Source of the DNA: Candidatus Falkowiibacteriota bacterium
GTDB lineage: Bacteria > Patescibacteriota > Patescibacteriia > Patescibacteriales > SZUA-104
DNA: 9,170 nt
Assembly (NCBI GenBank): GCA_003231075.1
Contig: QIIF01000138.1
Span: 1 to 9,170, forward strand
Direction: 5' to 3'
Positions 9,163 to 9,170 of this stretch are shown here, piece by piece (position 1 is the stretch's first letter; every line of letters starts with the position of its first letter). A program made the position numbers and the translations under genes. The notes below the pieces were generated by a model. That model saw only the letters and a program-made list of their open reading frames with translations. It did no database searches and was not told the origin of the DNA.

Positions 9163-9170
9163 AATATATA

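Overview
The window (roughly 40% GC by eye) carries ordinary bacterial housekeeping genes with short repeats spread both between and inside them. TGA is a stop codon here: it ends both the antitoxin and the toxin gene, so translation table 11 fits and table 25 does not. The mix suggests an uncultured candidate-phylum bacterium: an IleS of the longer eukaryote-like type, LemA, a ThiI-like PP-loop protein, a REP-associated transposase, many small palindromes and heptamer arrays, and almost no Shine-Dalgarno sequences. My best guess is Patescibacteria (Parcubacteria-like), with an Omnitrophota-like lineage as the alternative. This is inference; no marker in the window settles it.

Layout. 1-1238 (+): the 3' end of ispG and all of ispH, the last two steps of the MEP isoprenoid pathway, separated by a heptamer array that abuts the ispH start. 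1241-3046 (-): uvrB, convergent with ispH with only 2 nt between the stop codons; it is short and lacks the C-terminal UVR domain. 3047-3225: a divergent control region with a well-formed leaderless promoter for uvrB and two promoters facing right, the second with a double palindromic operator candidate in its spacer. 3226-6706 (+): a ribbon-helix-helix antitoxin, a RelE/ParE-type toxin and ileS, joined by two 4-nt ATGA overlaps into one apparent translationally coupled operon. 6719-7489: a REP-associated tyrosine transposase (RAYT) gene with a large REP doublet upstream and an inverted single REP downstream. 7497-8513 (+): a ThiI-like tRNA sulfurtransferase candidate. 8596-9162 (+): lemA, preceded by two heptamer arrays.

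The most unusual feature is how far small repeats have entered reading frames without breaking them. A 34-bp perfect palindrome lies in uvrB, and a different 34-bp perfect palindrome lies in ileS. ileS also holds a KSPLDKGG-type repeat and two heptamer arrays, and the ThiI-like gene holds a third heptamer array. Three more heptamer arrays lie in or at gene boundaries. The arrays differ in sequence but share the 7-bp period and mostly a length of about 29-42 bp. This points to a common generating process, and the coding copies sit where loops or linkers are expected. The second notable feature is the placement of a toxin-antitoxin pair as the leader of an essential tRNA synthetase gene. The third is the RAYT/REP set, where one stem differs between the two arms by paired changes that keep the hairpin.
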